Of a DNA stretch of 64,000 bases, positions 21,178 to 30,920 are shown piece after piece (the stretch's first letter is position 1; each line of letters opens with the position of its first letter). The translations under genes and the position numbers were made by a program. The notes beneath the pieces are model-generated. The model was given only the letters and a program-made list of their open reading frames with translations, was not told where the DNA came from and ran no database searches. The stretch is from positions 1,054,001-1,118,000 of the forward strand of contig NC_016482.1 in assembly GCF_000227115.2 (NCBI RefSeq), read 5' to 3'. Source of the stretch: Naumovozyma dairenensis CBS 421. Its lineage: Eukaryota > Ascomycota > Saccharomycetes > Saccharomycetales > Saccharomycetaceae.

Positions 21178-22500
21178 TCACTCAATAGTCTCAGTAATAT
21201 AATTGCAAAATAAACAACGATACCCTTCAACGGTCTCACCACGACTATGAACAAATTGTTTATCAATACCATTAGTTTTCATCATACTTAATTCACTCTT
21301 TGTTGGAATCTTAAGACATAATTCATTTAAACATCTGGTATGTGTTTTCTTATATCTTAACCCACATGAATTACATAATTGATCATGTTTCATTTTGGAC
21401 CATGAGGGTCTCCAACAAGGTGAATCACTACTCCTACATGAAACACATCTTCTTAAGTGCTGTTGATGAGTGTGTTGACGTGGGCTAGTACCAGCGCTAT
21501 TATTCGTACCATTATGTTGTGGATGGTTTATATTGCAATGGTCATTAGTATCATCACTATGTTTATAAACACAATGTGTTCCTTGTTCTAAATTATTATT
21601 ACTCTTAGTATTTTCCTTTTTCTTACGGTATGACTTCTTGGCTTTATTTGATTTGGATTGAGTTTTCAATTTCGATTTCAATTTGGGTTGCATTCTTGAA
21701 GATAATGATGATGTGCCTTCTGTTGGTGTAAGCAAATAATCCACATATTCACCATTTATCGTAGTTGGTCTCATGGGACTGTATGATGGTGAATTTTGAA
21801 TACTTGATGTGTTAGATGTCGAGGAACCAGAGTCAGAACCGGTTGAGGAAGCAATAGAAGAAGAGGGAGAGGGGGATCTAGAAACTATGGGTTGACCAGG
21901 GAATGAAGATTGTACAAAGAATTTTCTATATTTTGGTAATGTTGCTGTTGATCGAATTGGTGAATTGCATCTAGGAGTTGTATATCCTGAACTATTTGGT
22001 GCAATATCATTATTATTGTTCGTTATTTTAGCACTTTTCTTAATATTATTAACATGATGATGTTTAGAATTTCTTTGATCGATTTTTTCAACTAAGTCCT
22101 TGACAACGGAATTAAATATTTCTGATGAATTTTGTCGTATCTTTGTTGGTTTGAAGATTTTATTCATATTCATATTATTGTTGTTTTTGTTTTTCCTTGT
22201 AGTGGTATGGCCAGTTTTCGAAGTGATTGAAAGAATATCTCTATTTTCTAATAATCTCTTAATTTCCAATGCTTTAAAACTGTTCGTTTTCTTATGACCA
22301 GTATTATTATTAGTAGTAGTAATATTACTACCATTATTATTTGATTTCATTAATTTTTCCTTTTTAACAGTTTGAACTAATTTTTCACTTATAAATGGGG
22401 TAAATTTAATGAAATTACCAGAATTTTTATTTTTTGAACAACGAATTTTTTGGTTTTGTTCTTCTATATCAATATCATCATCAGTTAAGTCAGTAATATC

Positions 22501-22533
<33 letters not shown>

Positions 22534-23607
22534 ATCCTCTTTATCTTTTGTTTGTATTCCTTCAGAAGATGGGGAGTCATTCGGACTCATTGGAGGAGTA
22601 ACAGGAGTTTGACATTCCCAAGAATTATTAGATAAATTACTAAATTGATCCTTTGGTTGTAATATTGATGAAATTTTACATGTCTTTTCTAATTTCAAAT
22701 TTGAATTTGAATTTAATGAGAATAAATTTTTTGGAACAGTTCCCTCGAAACAATAATTTCTATCCGATTGAGATAAGATTTCCATTAAACGTTTATATTC
22801 TTGATAATTTTTCTCTTTACACCAATTGATTAAATTATCTCTCCAAAATGGAGTCGGTCTTGATGTATCAGGATAGTAATGTGAATTTCTTTGTATAGTC
22901 GGATCAGGTAATAACTTTAAATGTCGTAATGAAGGTAATCTAGGGATTGGTTTAGTTACTTTATTAGTAGTAGTAGTAATAGTAGTATTTGTCGTTCTTT
23001 TAATTATATTACCATGATGGTTATGGTTAGGTAACCTATCTAGTAAATGGATTTGAGGAAGATTTGATATTGATGGTAATAAAGTAGGTGACGAAATTTG
23101 ATTTTGATTTTGCTTTCCGTTTCTCGATAAATTTTCAGTGAGTGTAAAATGTGTATTTGAATTGATTAATGAATCTGAATATGAACTTAATGTGGGAGAT
23201 AATTGGGCTTTATTGAATGTTGGTGATGTTTGAGGAGTTATGTCAGATATGCTTTTTGTTTTTTGATGATGACGCTTAAACTCACGATTATTTAATTTTT
23301 TATAATATTGAAGACCAGAATGAACAGGAGATCCAGGTGCTGTATTTGCCTTTTTCTTCAATAAAATATCTAAGGTGTTTTCATGATTACCAATCAATCC
23401 TTTATTTTGAGGAAATTGTAATGCAGGCAATCCGTTTGATAATATATTTTTTGTTGAAGTCTTATGAGCAGATAATGTGGGAATTCTTCTCGGTGAAGAA
23501 GGTAATAATAAATCATCAAAATAAGTTTTTGGCCTATCAATCTCCTGAGTTGAAGGCAGATGATTTATTGAAAAGCTTTTAAGTGACATTGCTGACATAT
23601 TATCCAT
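21178..23607 (-). CDS. ASH1: GATA-type repressor Ash1
   Basis: 809 residues, against 588 in S. cerevisiae. The single recognisable domain is a C-terminal GATA zinc finger starting near residue 720: Cys-Val-Ser-Cys, a Trp-Arg-Pro-Ser-Trp loop, then CNSCGLRYKK. Upstream are long Ser/Thr/Asn/Lys-rich disordered segments including a nine-Asn run. In S. cerevisiae Ash1 accumulates in daughter nuclei through localised mRNA and represses HO, restricting mating-type switching to mothers. Order MTR2-ASH1-SPE1-LOT5 matches YKL186C-YKL183W. Promoter motifs TGCTGG fit Swi5 control. Whether the mRNA zipcodes are kept cannot be judged by eye. The extra 220 residues are mostly low complexity. Confidence 0.94.
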
Positions 23608-23840
23608 TGATTGTGACTGAGAAATACACGAAACGAATCAAAATTATTTTTTAGATGATGTTAAGTGACAGAAAAACGAAGGAAATAAAATAATAAGTAA
23701 AGGGAATGTTGTTAGGTTTTGTTACTGTTCTGTTCAATTAGGAAACTCCAAGCCAGAACAGTAAAATTGGAATCATTTGTAAAATGTTATGATAAACATA
23801 GTTTTCATATATATATATATATATAAGTTCGGAGCTTGAG

Positions 23841-23851
23841 ATGCTGGGTTT
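23841..23851 (-). promoter_or_regulatory. Candidate Swi5/Ace2 site, copy 1, upstream of ASH1
   Basis: ATGCTGGGTTT on the plus strand contains the Swi5 core TGCTGG; 234 bases before the ASH1 ATG. Identical to copy 2 at 24012-24022. Confidence 0.5.
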
Positions 23852-24011
23852 GGTTGATAAAAAGTTTCCTAAATTAGAATAAAGAATTTTTAACTCTGCA
23901 TCAAGATCAAATATTGATCGAGAATGTCTTGATTAGGAAAAATGATTTAAAGTTGGTAGGTATTACGTACGTCCGTACGTAGCAGTGGTGGTAGTATTAG
24001 TAGGCTTTATT

Positions 24012-24022
24012 ATGCTGGGTTT
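24012..24022 (-). promoter_or_regulatory. Candidate Swi5/Ace2 site, copy 2, upstream of ASH1
   Basis: Second exact ATGCTGGGTTT, 405 bases before the ASH1 ATG. Further TGCTGG/CCAGCA cores are near 24646 and 24714. Confidence 0.5.
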
Positions 24023-24910
24023 CCTAAATTTTTCAGTCGCAAATTTAAGATTTGGAAAAGTTCAGCAATGTCCGAGGTTTAAGAATGTGGTGTAGGGATG
24101 TCCTACTTTGAAGTTAAATCAATAGGCTGGTTCCATTTCCAGAATCCCATCAATTGACAGTTACTGCATTGACTGTAAAAATATACGTAATCATCAACCT
24201 TCTCTATGGATAATGATTCGCAGTGGCTTATACATTCTTTTCTCTGGAGCCATGTATTGAATTAACTTATACTTCAAGATTTACAGGAGACAATGTACTC
24301 TAAGTCGTTTAGTTATGCCCCGTATTGATCATCCACTGTAATCAAAGGAGTTCACTTATCATCTATGACCAAGCTTGTTTTTTAAAGACAATTTTACTCT
24401 TGTGTGACGTTCGGAGTTTTTGCTACAAACTTTGTGCCAGATTTAGAAATCTTTTAATACCAAGGGTCACTTCTTACAACTATCCACCCTAATCCCCTCT
24501 GGAAATCGTCCACATTAAAATGATCATATAAATAATGAACAAATCTACGCAATCCCTAAACACCAAGTCTACTTCAATATTCCGTTGTGGTCATCAATTC
24601 AAAGATCTAAACGATATAATTTCTAAATGATATTTTTGTCTTCTCCAGCAGTGATGAAAGTTGGGCGGCTAAATTCTTTTATCCTTCAAATATTTCGCGG
24701 ATGGATTTTCCTTGCTGGAAAAACTGAAAAATTTCAGAACTGAACATGAACTTGAATCGAATGAATGTAAACTTGATGAACAAAGTCGATAGACTCACTA
24801 AAAGTATTACCATTATTAGTTATTCATTCTCACGTCAATAATTAAATAAAGCATCAGAATCATATACAGATCCAACTAAAAACAACCACTATAAAAAGAA
24901 GGAACAGAGA

Positions 24911-25435
24911 ATGAATCAAGGAGCAGCCACATCACATCAACCTGAAATATTGCAAACGTTTATCAAGAAGATATTACTTCATTTAGATGATAATGAAACT
25001 AAAAATTTACAACAATTCTTATCATATTTCAATAACACGAATTGCAAAATAATTTTCAATGGTGCGCCATTTGCTCAACCAATGATTTTCCTACAAATGT
25101 GGCAGGAACAATTCGTTCAAACACAACATGCACTAACTTCATTAGATTATCAGATAATTCCAGGATCTGGTACCATGATTTTAAATATTAATAGTAAAGT
25201 TAGATTTGATGAAAGTGGTAGGGATAGATTAGGACAAGATGCTTTGATCAAGGATGGTTCTAATCGTGGTGGATTGAATAATAATACAAGACCAATATTT
25301 GGATCATATTTTGGTGTTTCTTTACAATTAGTTATCGATGATAGGATATTTAGAAATGATTTTAATGGAGTGATATCGTGTTTTAATTATAACATGCTAT
25401 ATAAACCAGAAGATTCTTTAATTAAAATTCATTAG
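24911..25435 (+). CDS. MTR2: mRNA export factor Mtr2 (NTF2-like)
   Basis: 174 residues, against 184 in S. cerevisiae. Mtr2 forms a heterodimer with Mex67 through an NTF2-like fold and carries mRNPs and pre-60S subunits through nuclear pores. Conserved stretches are plain: FNGAPFAQPMIFLQMWQEQ, TQHALTSLDYQIIPGSGT, VRFDESGRDR, and the C-terminal DDRIFRNDFNGVIS and YKPEDSLIKI. The loop after residue 110 (Asn/Gly-rich) is where fungal Mtr2 proteins vary. The gene is divergent from ASH1 as at YKL186C/YKL185W. The ATG at 24911 has AGA upstream and is the only good start. Confidence 0.96.
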   Translation: MNQGAATSHQPEILQTFIKKILLHLDDNETKNLQQFLSYFNNTNCKIIFNGAPFAQPMIFLQMWQEQFVQTQHALTSLDYQIIPGSGTMILNINSKVRFDESGRDRLGQDALIKDGSNRGGLNNNTRPIFGSYFGVSLQLVIDDRIFRNDFNGVISCFNYNMLYKPEDSLIKIH

Positions 25436-25591
25436 AAGAGCCCAACCCCAGGAGAATGTCGGGAGAAAGAGGAAATCAGGAAACCCAAAAGAAGACTAAA
25501 AACGTATGGGAATTTACGCATAGTCCACTTGAATATATATTAACTGACTTTTAGGATCAATCTAAAAATATACTTAACATGAGTTATATAG

Positions 25592-25596
<5 letters not shown>

Positions 25597-25627
<31 letters not shown>
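25597..25627. repeat. AT dinucleotide microsatellite
   Basis: About 15 AT units downstream of MTR2. Confidence 0.9.
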
Positions 25628-25631
<4 letters not shown>

Positions 25632-27402
25632 CAATTATATTTCACAAAATTCGATATATACTAATCTGAAGGTTATAATTTTTTATAAATTTAATTTATT
25701 AAATTATCACTCCTTACGCCACTCATTACCTCTTCGTCGTTGTCTTTAAACAAACGAGGTATTATGCCCGAATATACTTGCTTACAAGAGAGCACATGTA
25801 GTTTTGCTATCTATACGTTAATTACTCTAAGTACATCGTTCTGTGACGCCGCGAACCAAAGTCACGAACTAAAAGTGGGTCTGGAGAGAGTCTTTAAAAT
25901 AATAGAACCGGAGATTCAACTATGCATATTCTACGTTTGGTATGTGCATAGTTGGCAGTTTTCCTATCTTTTCGTCTGATCAAAGGGAGTCTGTCAAAAA
26001 AACCTTAAAATGGTTCTTTTTTTCAATTCAATTCAAAACCCAAGAATGTAATTGCTGTCAAACATAGTCTGTTGATATATGTGAGGAGAGACAAGTCAAC
26101 AAGTTTCTGACTTAAAATAGAAAAAAATTGAACTGTTGCAAGATATGTCTAAATCTATTCAGTTAGTTGTGTATAGGAAGTTTACTCTGAAAAGTGCTCG
26201 TACCTACATATGTACTTAGTACAAGTACCTAAAATAGAGAGAGGAGTATCCAGGATGGTAAAGTGAATAAGAAACCGGAGATGTGAACGCTTTTAGTGAA
26301 ATTCAGTCTCCTAGGGAAATCAAGATTGGGGGGACCGCACATTAAGTTAATTGTTGATAATTTTTGTTATGCCGCACCTTTCCTGCCCCGAGCTGGGCCG
26401 CGATACCTTTTCGCTTAGATGACTCCCCCCTTTCTTCACAACAAGAACGATATTGGAGTAACGTTAACATTTATATGTGGGATCTTTTCGGTTCTCCTTT
26501 CTTTCCTCTCCATAAAGTACCTTACGCAAGAATATGATAAGGGGAGGACAATCAGCCAACAAACCAAAGCATGTCATACCTAAACCTGCATATCTCACAT
26601 GACTTTAGGTTCAGGGTCCGATGGTGCATATTCGTCACGTAAATGTTGGAGACGGAATGATACCTTCATTGGGGTAATTTGTTTCTCCACTTGAAAACTG
26701 TTGCATAAGTCCCTCTACAGCCACATTTTTTGTTGAGTTAATGTTAGTTTTGATGACACGACTGAGTCTGGGCGTCTTCCCTCTAAAATGTATGTCTGGG
26801 TCTATATTCTTAGCCATTATCATCATCTCCCTACGTCCGTTCAACCCTCCATCAATCCAAATTCCAATTTCCAAATTCTAGACTTTCTCAAATCAGGAAT
26901 GTACGGATGTCCTGGATGCTAATAGAAATGACAGAATTTGGCTCAACGCTGTAATCGTTGTTCGTAGTTGTTCTGGGAAATAACGGCTAATGAAAACAAG
27001 AGGAAAAACTGAGCTTCCAGAAGTCCGGTCGAGAAGCATTTTTTCATATTCACATTCATTGTTTAGTTTATCAACACTTCGAAATGCCCCATGAACTCCT
27101 CAATGTATGCTTATTCAGCATTTAGATATCCAATGCTCACCATTTTAAGGAAAGTTGTTGGAGATCGAAAAACTGGAATTATTACCTTCAAAGATGCCTT
27201 CCTTTGGGCTTCAATCTCCACTCTACATATCCTATGGTTATGTATATTCCACTCAACCTCAGTAAAAAAATGAACAGATCTAACGATTCCTTTTTGCCGT
27301 GGAGGGCATTTCCCAATATACATACACAGATACGACGTTTGGAACGCAATTAATGCACGACCCGTTCCCTAGGATGACCGTACATACATACCCTCCTACT
27401 GC

Positions 27403-27436
27403 TAGATTGATCGATTGATAGATTGATCTAATTGAT
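27403..27436. repeat. Imperfect octamer repeat (TNGATTGA)
   Basis: Three near-perfect units (TAGATTGA, TCGATTGA, TAGATTGA) plus a degenerate fourth, about 350 bases upstream of FAT3. Confidence 0.7.
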
Positions 27437-27782
27437 GAATTATATCAATCATTTTGCACTGTATCTAGGTTTAAACTCCAACCCATCCCGCATCCGGCAC
27501 TCCTCTTCTGTTCATCGATTCATCTCCATTAAATAAAATACCTTCTTCAGACAGATATTCCTCCAATGTACATATATATATATGTGTGTGTGTCTGCGTG
27601 TGTATGTATATTTGATTGAGTATTTCAATTCTCTTTTGAGACCTTCTTCTTTCTTCAACTGTTAACACTTATTTTGGTCAGAAGAATCTTAAACATAATT
27701 GATAACAATATCGATATCCATAGTGAATAGAACAAAAAACGCAAACAAAATTAAGTCAAAACACCACGCAGAAGTTTCCGTT

Positions 27783-30083
27783 ATGCAACCTACTACAACT
27801 TTCAGAGGTAAAAACCTTCTGTTATCAATAATTATCTTATTTTTATTCACGATATTCATAGTAATCATTGTTGCTACTGCTGGATCTACAGCAAACTATA
27901 AACCTCTAACTAACATCTATATAGGTGATGCTGATATTTCTCACATTAATGTAACGAAAATTATACCTGCCGTTGGTCCAATATTAGTGATCATGGGTAC
28001 AGCTTTAACGGCACCAAATAGTTCTTTGGATGAAATTTTCGGATCATTGAAAGAAATTGCTGACACTCCTGCATTAACTCCATTATTAACTTTATTGTCA
28101 AACGCTGAAGATGTGGAAAATTCCATAATTGCATTAAGTGATTTGGCTCCATTGGCTTTAAGTGGTAATCCTGTATCAGATACTAAGGAATTAACTGAAA
28201 TTAGTGGATTATTATCTGTTTCAAATAATGATACTGGTACACTTACTGGATTAAGTGAATTGGTCTTACCTGCTATGGCTCATTTGAATTCAAGCTCTTC
28301 TTCTAGTGCATCTGATGATAGTACGACAATTGTCATGACGTTATTGAATGATTCCATAGATCCATTAAATTCCACTATATCCTTAAAATATTTAAATGGC
28401 CTAACGCCAGATGATAAAGTTATGATGCTACCTGTCTTTAGAATATTTGGTAGTTCCGATAATATAACAATGACTTTACAATCTTTAGAAGGTATAATGA
28501 ATGCTGATCCACCTATCCCACCTCAATTGGCATCCACTTTATTGACTACCATTCAGAGTGGATTGGAGAGATCAGATAATTTAACTGCCGTTTTATCATC
28601 CATTGGTTCTTTAGTTCCAGATGCTCAAAGATCTTCATTCAATTCTGTGGGTCAGTTACTAAATGCTTCAAGTTCTCCAAATAATACCTTAAGCATATTA
28701 TCAGATTTAATTGAAGAAAATATTACAGAATCTCAAGTGGCTAAAAATTCATTTGGAGAATTAACAAGTTTAATGATGAATTCAAATAATAAATCAATGG
28801 TAGTACAATCTGTCCAAAGTCTAGCCATGGTTCCAAATACAACTGAAGCAGATATGCAATTAGATGCATTAACAACGATGTTGAGATCAACAGATAATCA
28901 AAACGCAACTGTAGATACACTTGCCACACTAAGTTCCGGTTTAAGTCCAAATAGTTCCACTTTTGAGTATATCCCATCATTATTCCAATTGTTAGGCGCT
29001 TCTAAGGAACCAGGAGAAAGTTTTAGTTCCTTAGTTACATTAACAGCATGGGCTCAACAAAATCCAGAAACATTCACACCGATCGTTGCCATTTTAAATT
29101 CTGCTGAAAGCGTAGAACAAATCTCTGAAGAGGCATTAACGGTTATGACACCAACTTTATTAGAATTTTTGAAAATTCCAATCCATTTCCGTTTATCCAT
29201 TTTCAGTCTTTGTAAAGCTAACTTGAAAAATGAGATAATTGAATGTTCATCACCACATGCAGTTCAAAATATGGATTTCAGACATATCGTTTACGATGCA
29301 TTAATGGATTCTGATTTCGAACCATATTTAAGAGCTTTAAATATTACAGCAGATTCATTACAATTAGATGGTAGATTACAAGATAGAGAACATGAATATG
29401 TCCCATCTATTAAAGCTGTCCTCGCAATGAATCTATTAGCTATAATTACTTCTTTCTTCACAATGATTTTCTTATTCCTATTGATTTTCTTAAGAAGGTT
29501 CATTGTTCATAAGACTATGTGGTTCTGTTCATTAGTTTTAGTCCTCTTTGTTGGATTGTTCACTGGGTTGGGTGCCACAATTTGTCAAGTTGTTGTATCT
29601 ATCATTAAATCTGGTACCCATCATGATAGATATGGTGTTGTCTTCTCAGCTGGCAGTGCATATTTTGGTTGTGTTTGGACTGCCTTTGCATTAGCAGTTG
29701 TGTCTAATTTCATCATGTTATACATTGTTTGGAATATGGCTGAAGCCTTATTAGGTAGAACTTTCTTCAGGAAACGTACTAGTACTAGAACTGATATCGA
29801 ACAAGGTGATGGAGAAGAAGATGAAGAGTACGATGAAGAAATTCCAAGCAGGGTTGTAGTTGACGATGATGCTATTGTAAGGACAGGTAAGAAAGATGAT
29901 GTGGAAAATGCAAGTAATGGAAGTTCTGGTAGCAGAAGTGGTATTGAAGCAGAAGAAAAACTACCTCCTACGACTAATGTTATGACAGCTACGACTGCTG
30001 TATCTGGAGCGGAACGTGCTTCTGATAGTGCAAGCAATGAAGAAGAAATTGTGAATGAGAAAAATGTTAATGCGTACGATTAA
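27783..30083 (+). CDS. FAT3: Sur7/PalI-related membrane protein Fat3
   Basis: 766 residues from the ATG at 27783, against 750 in S. cerevisiae; the frame runs further upstream without an ATG. Topology: one transmembrane segment at about residues 13-33, a 500-residue extracytoplasmic region rich in Asn-x-Ser/Thr sequons with repeated Leu-rich helical units, three transmembrane segments at about 540-650 (starting with NLLAIITSFFTMIF), and an acidic cytosolic tail. S. cerevisiae Fat3 is linked to fatty acid uptake; its paralogue is Ina1 (YLR413W). I assign FAT3 because MTR2 precedes and PXA2 follows on the same strand, as at YKL186C-YKL187C-YKL188C. Biochemical function remains unclear in the family. 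Confidence 0.9.
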   Translation: MQPTTTFRGKNLLLSIIILFLFTIFIVIIVATAGSTANYKPLTNIYIGDADISHINVTKIIPAVGPILVIMGTALTAPNSSLDEIFGSLKEIADTPALTPLLTLLSNAEDVENSIIALSDLAPLALSGNPVSDTKELTEISGLLSVSNNDTGTLTGLSELVLPAMAHLNSSSSSSASDDSTTIVMTLLNDSIDPLNSTISLKYLNGLTPDDKVMMLPVFRIFGSSDNITMTLQSLEGIMNADPPIPPQLASTLLTTIQSGLERSDNLTAVLSSIGSLVPDAQRSSFNSVGQLLNASSSPNNTLSILSDLIEENITESQVAKNSFGELTSLMMNSNNKSMVVQSVQSLAMVPNTTEADMQLDALTTMLRSTDNQNATVDTLATLSSGLSPNSSTFEYIPSLFQLLGASKEPGESFSSLVTLTAWAQQNPETFTPIVAILNSAESVEQISEEALTVMTPTLLEFLKIPIHFRLSIFSLCKANLKNEIIECSSPHAVQNMDFRHIVYDALMDSDFEPYLRALNITADSLQLDGRLQDREHEYVPSIKAVLAMNLLAIITSFFTMIFLFLLIFLRRFIVHKTMWFCSLVLVLFVGLFTGLGATICQVVVSIIKSGTHHDRYGVVFSAGSAYFGCVWTAFALAVVSNFIMLYIVWNMAEALLGRTFFRKRTSTRTDIEQGDGEEDEEYDEEIPSRVVVDDDAIVRTGKKDDVENASNGSSGSRSGIEAEEKLPPTTNVMTATTAVSGAERASDSASNEEEIVNEKNVNAYD

Positions 30084-30920
30084 TGACTACACTACAATAC
30101 TTTAATTATACTATATTATACCCAAATTTTTAACCATGGTCTTGTTCATTTCCATATAATGTGTTCTCCTTTTTTAATTCTAATCCGAATTCATATTAAT
30201 AATTTATTCAATAAAAAAACGATCATTTGTGTATCGATATTTGCTCATCCCATGTAGTTATATATATAATCAAGCGGAAAAAGTTGTCAAGTAAATTGAA
30301 CTACAGCTACTATTTCCTGTTACTGTACCTTATATAATTTTTCGACTTTTATGTTTGGATATTTGTCGCAAATCCAGAAGACTTGAAATTAGTTCGTATT
30401 TTGTCTGGCTACTTCAAATAACATCTACAAAATATGGCCTCCAAGATAAGTTTTTCCTAAGTAAAGTGTTATCTCACAGACGTTTCAAAAAGATGTATTC
30501 CAATTTGCCAGAACTGCGTACTCACTATGTAGGAGAGAGAAAACACCCAGACATTTCACAAGGGGATGTCTGGGTTCCGCCACGACGACCTAGAAATTCA
30601 GAAAAATTGCAATCGTGGTCCAATGGAGGCAAAACAGGTTCCCAGAATCAAATTGGAACCAAATGGGAAACCATCCGCTATTAACAAAATAAACACCGCC
30701 GTTCGTAACTAAACACTCAGGAAAAAAAGTGGAGAAATAGCCGCCCATATACAATCTTTTACGTTTATTCAAAGGAGTTGTAAAGGATACGGCTTTATAT
30801 ATATAAGATTGATAGTTAGGGCCTCTTATATATAGTAAATCTCAAAGGATGGCCTCGAAACAGAGAGATACAATGCAGTAAACTAAAGCAAACAATAACA
30901 ACAAGAAAGTGTAATTTACG
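30084..30920. other. FAT3-PXA2 spacer
   Basis: No gene called. The stretch 30480-30680 is CG-richer and has two inverted repeats. A frame over 30355-30684 begins without an ATG; its ATG-initiated part (63 codons from 30493) matches nothing I know. Confidence 0.6.
30543..30575. promoter_or_regulatory. Inverted pair of candidate Rap1 sites upstream of PXA2
   Basis: ACACCCAGACAT (30543-30554) and its inverted partner ATGTCTGGGT (30566-30575) are separated by 11 bases. The first matches the Rap1 consensus ACACCCANACAY fully. About 350 bases before the PXA2 ATG. The same bases could form a 9-bp hairpin in RNA. Confidence 0.5.

Larger units (their letters stand above)
23608..24910. other. ASH1-MTR2 divergent promoter region
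   Basis: 1.3 kb without a gene. It contains four TGCTGG-type motifs, two of them inside an exact 11-base repeat, and a TA tract at about 23808-23825. I looked for an MTR2 leader intron and saw no GTATGT plus TACTAAC pair. Confidence 0.65.
25436..27782. other. MTR2-FAT3 spacer, longest in the window
   Basis: About 2.3 kb with no convincing gene. Holds an AT tract (25597-25627), a CG-rich patch at about 26325-26440, a GATTGA repeat (27403-27436) and an AT/GT tract near 27575-27608. Short frames on both strands (25740-25979 plus; 26635-26874 minus, without an ATG at its upstream end; 27091-27273 plus) resemble nothing I know. Confidence 0.55.

Noticed and set aside
26397..26430. CTTTTCGCTTAGATGACT resembles the start of U2 snRNA
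   Set aside because: The following branch-site-recognition sequence GTAGTA is absent and the CTTTTGGCTTAGATCAAG block is not matched.
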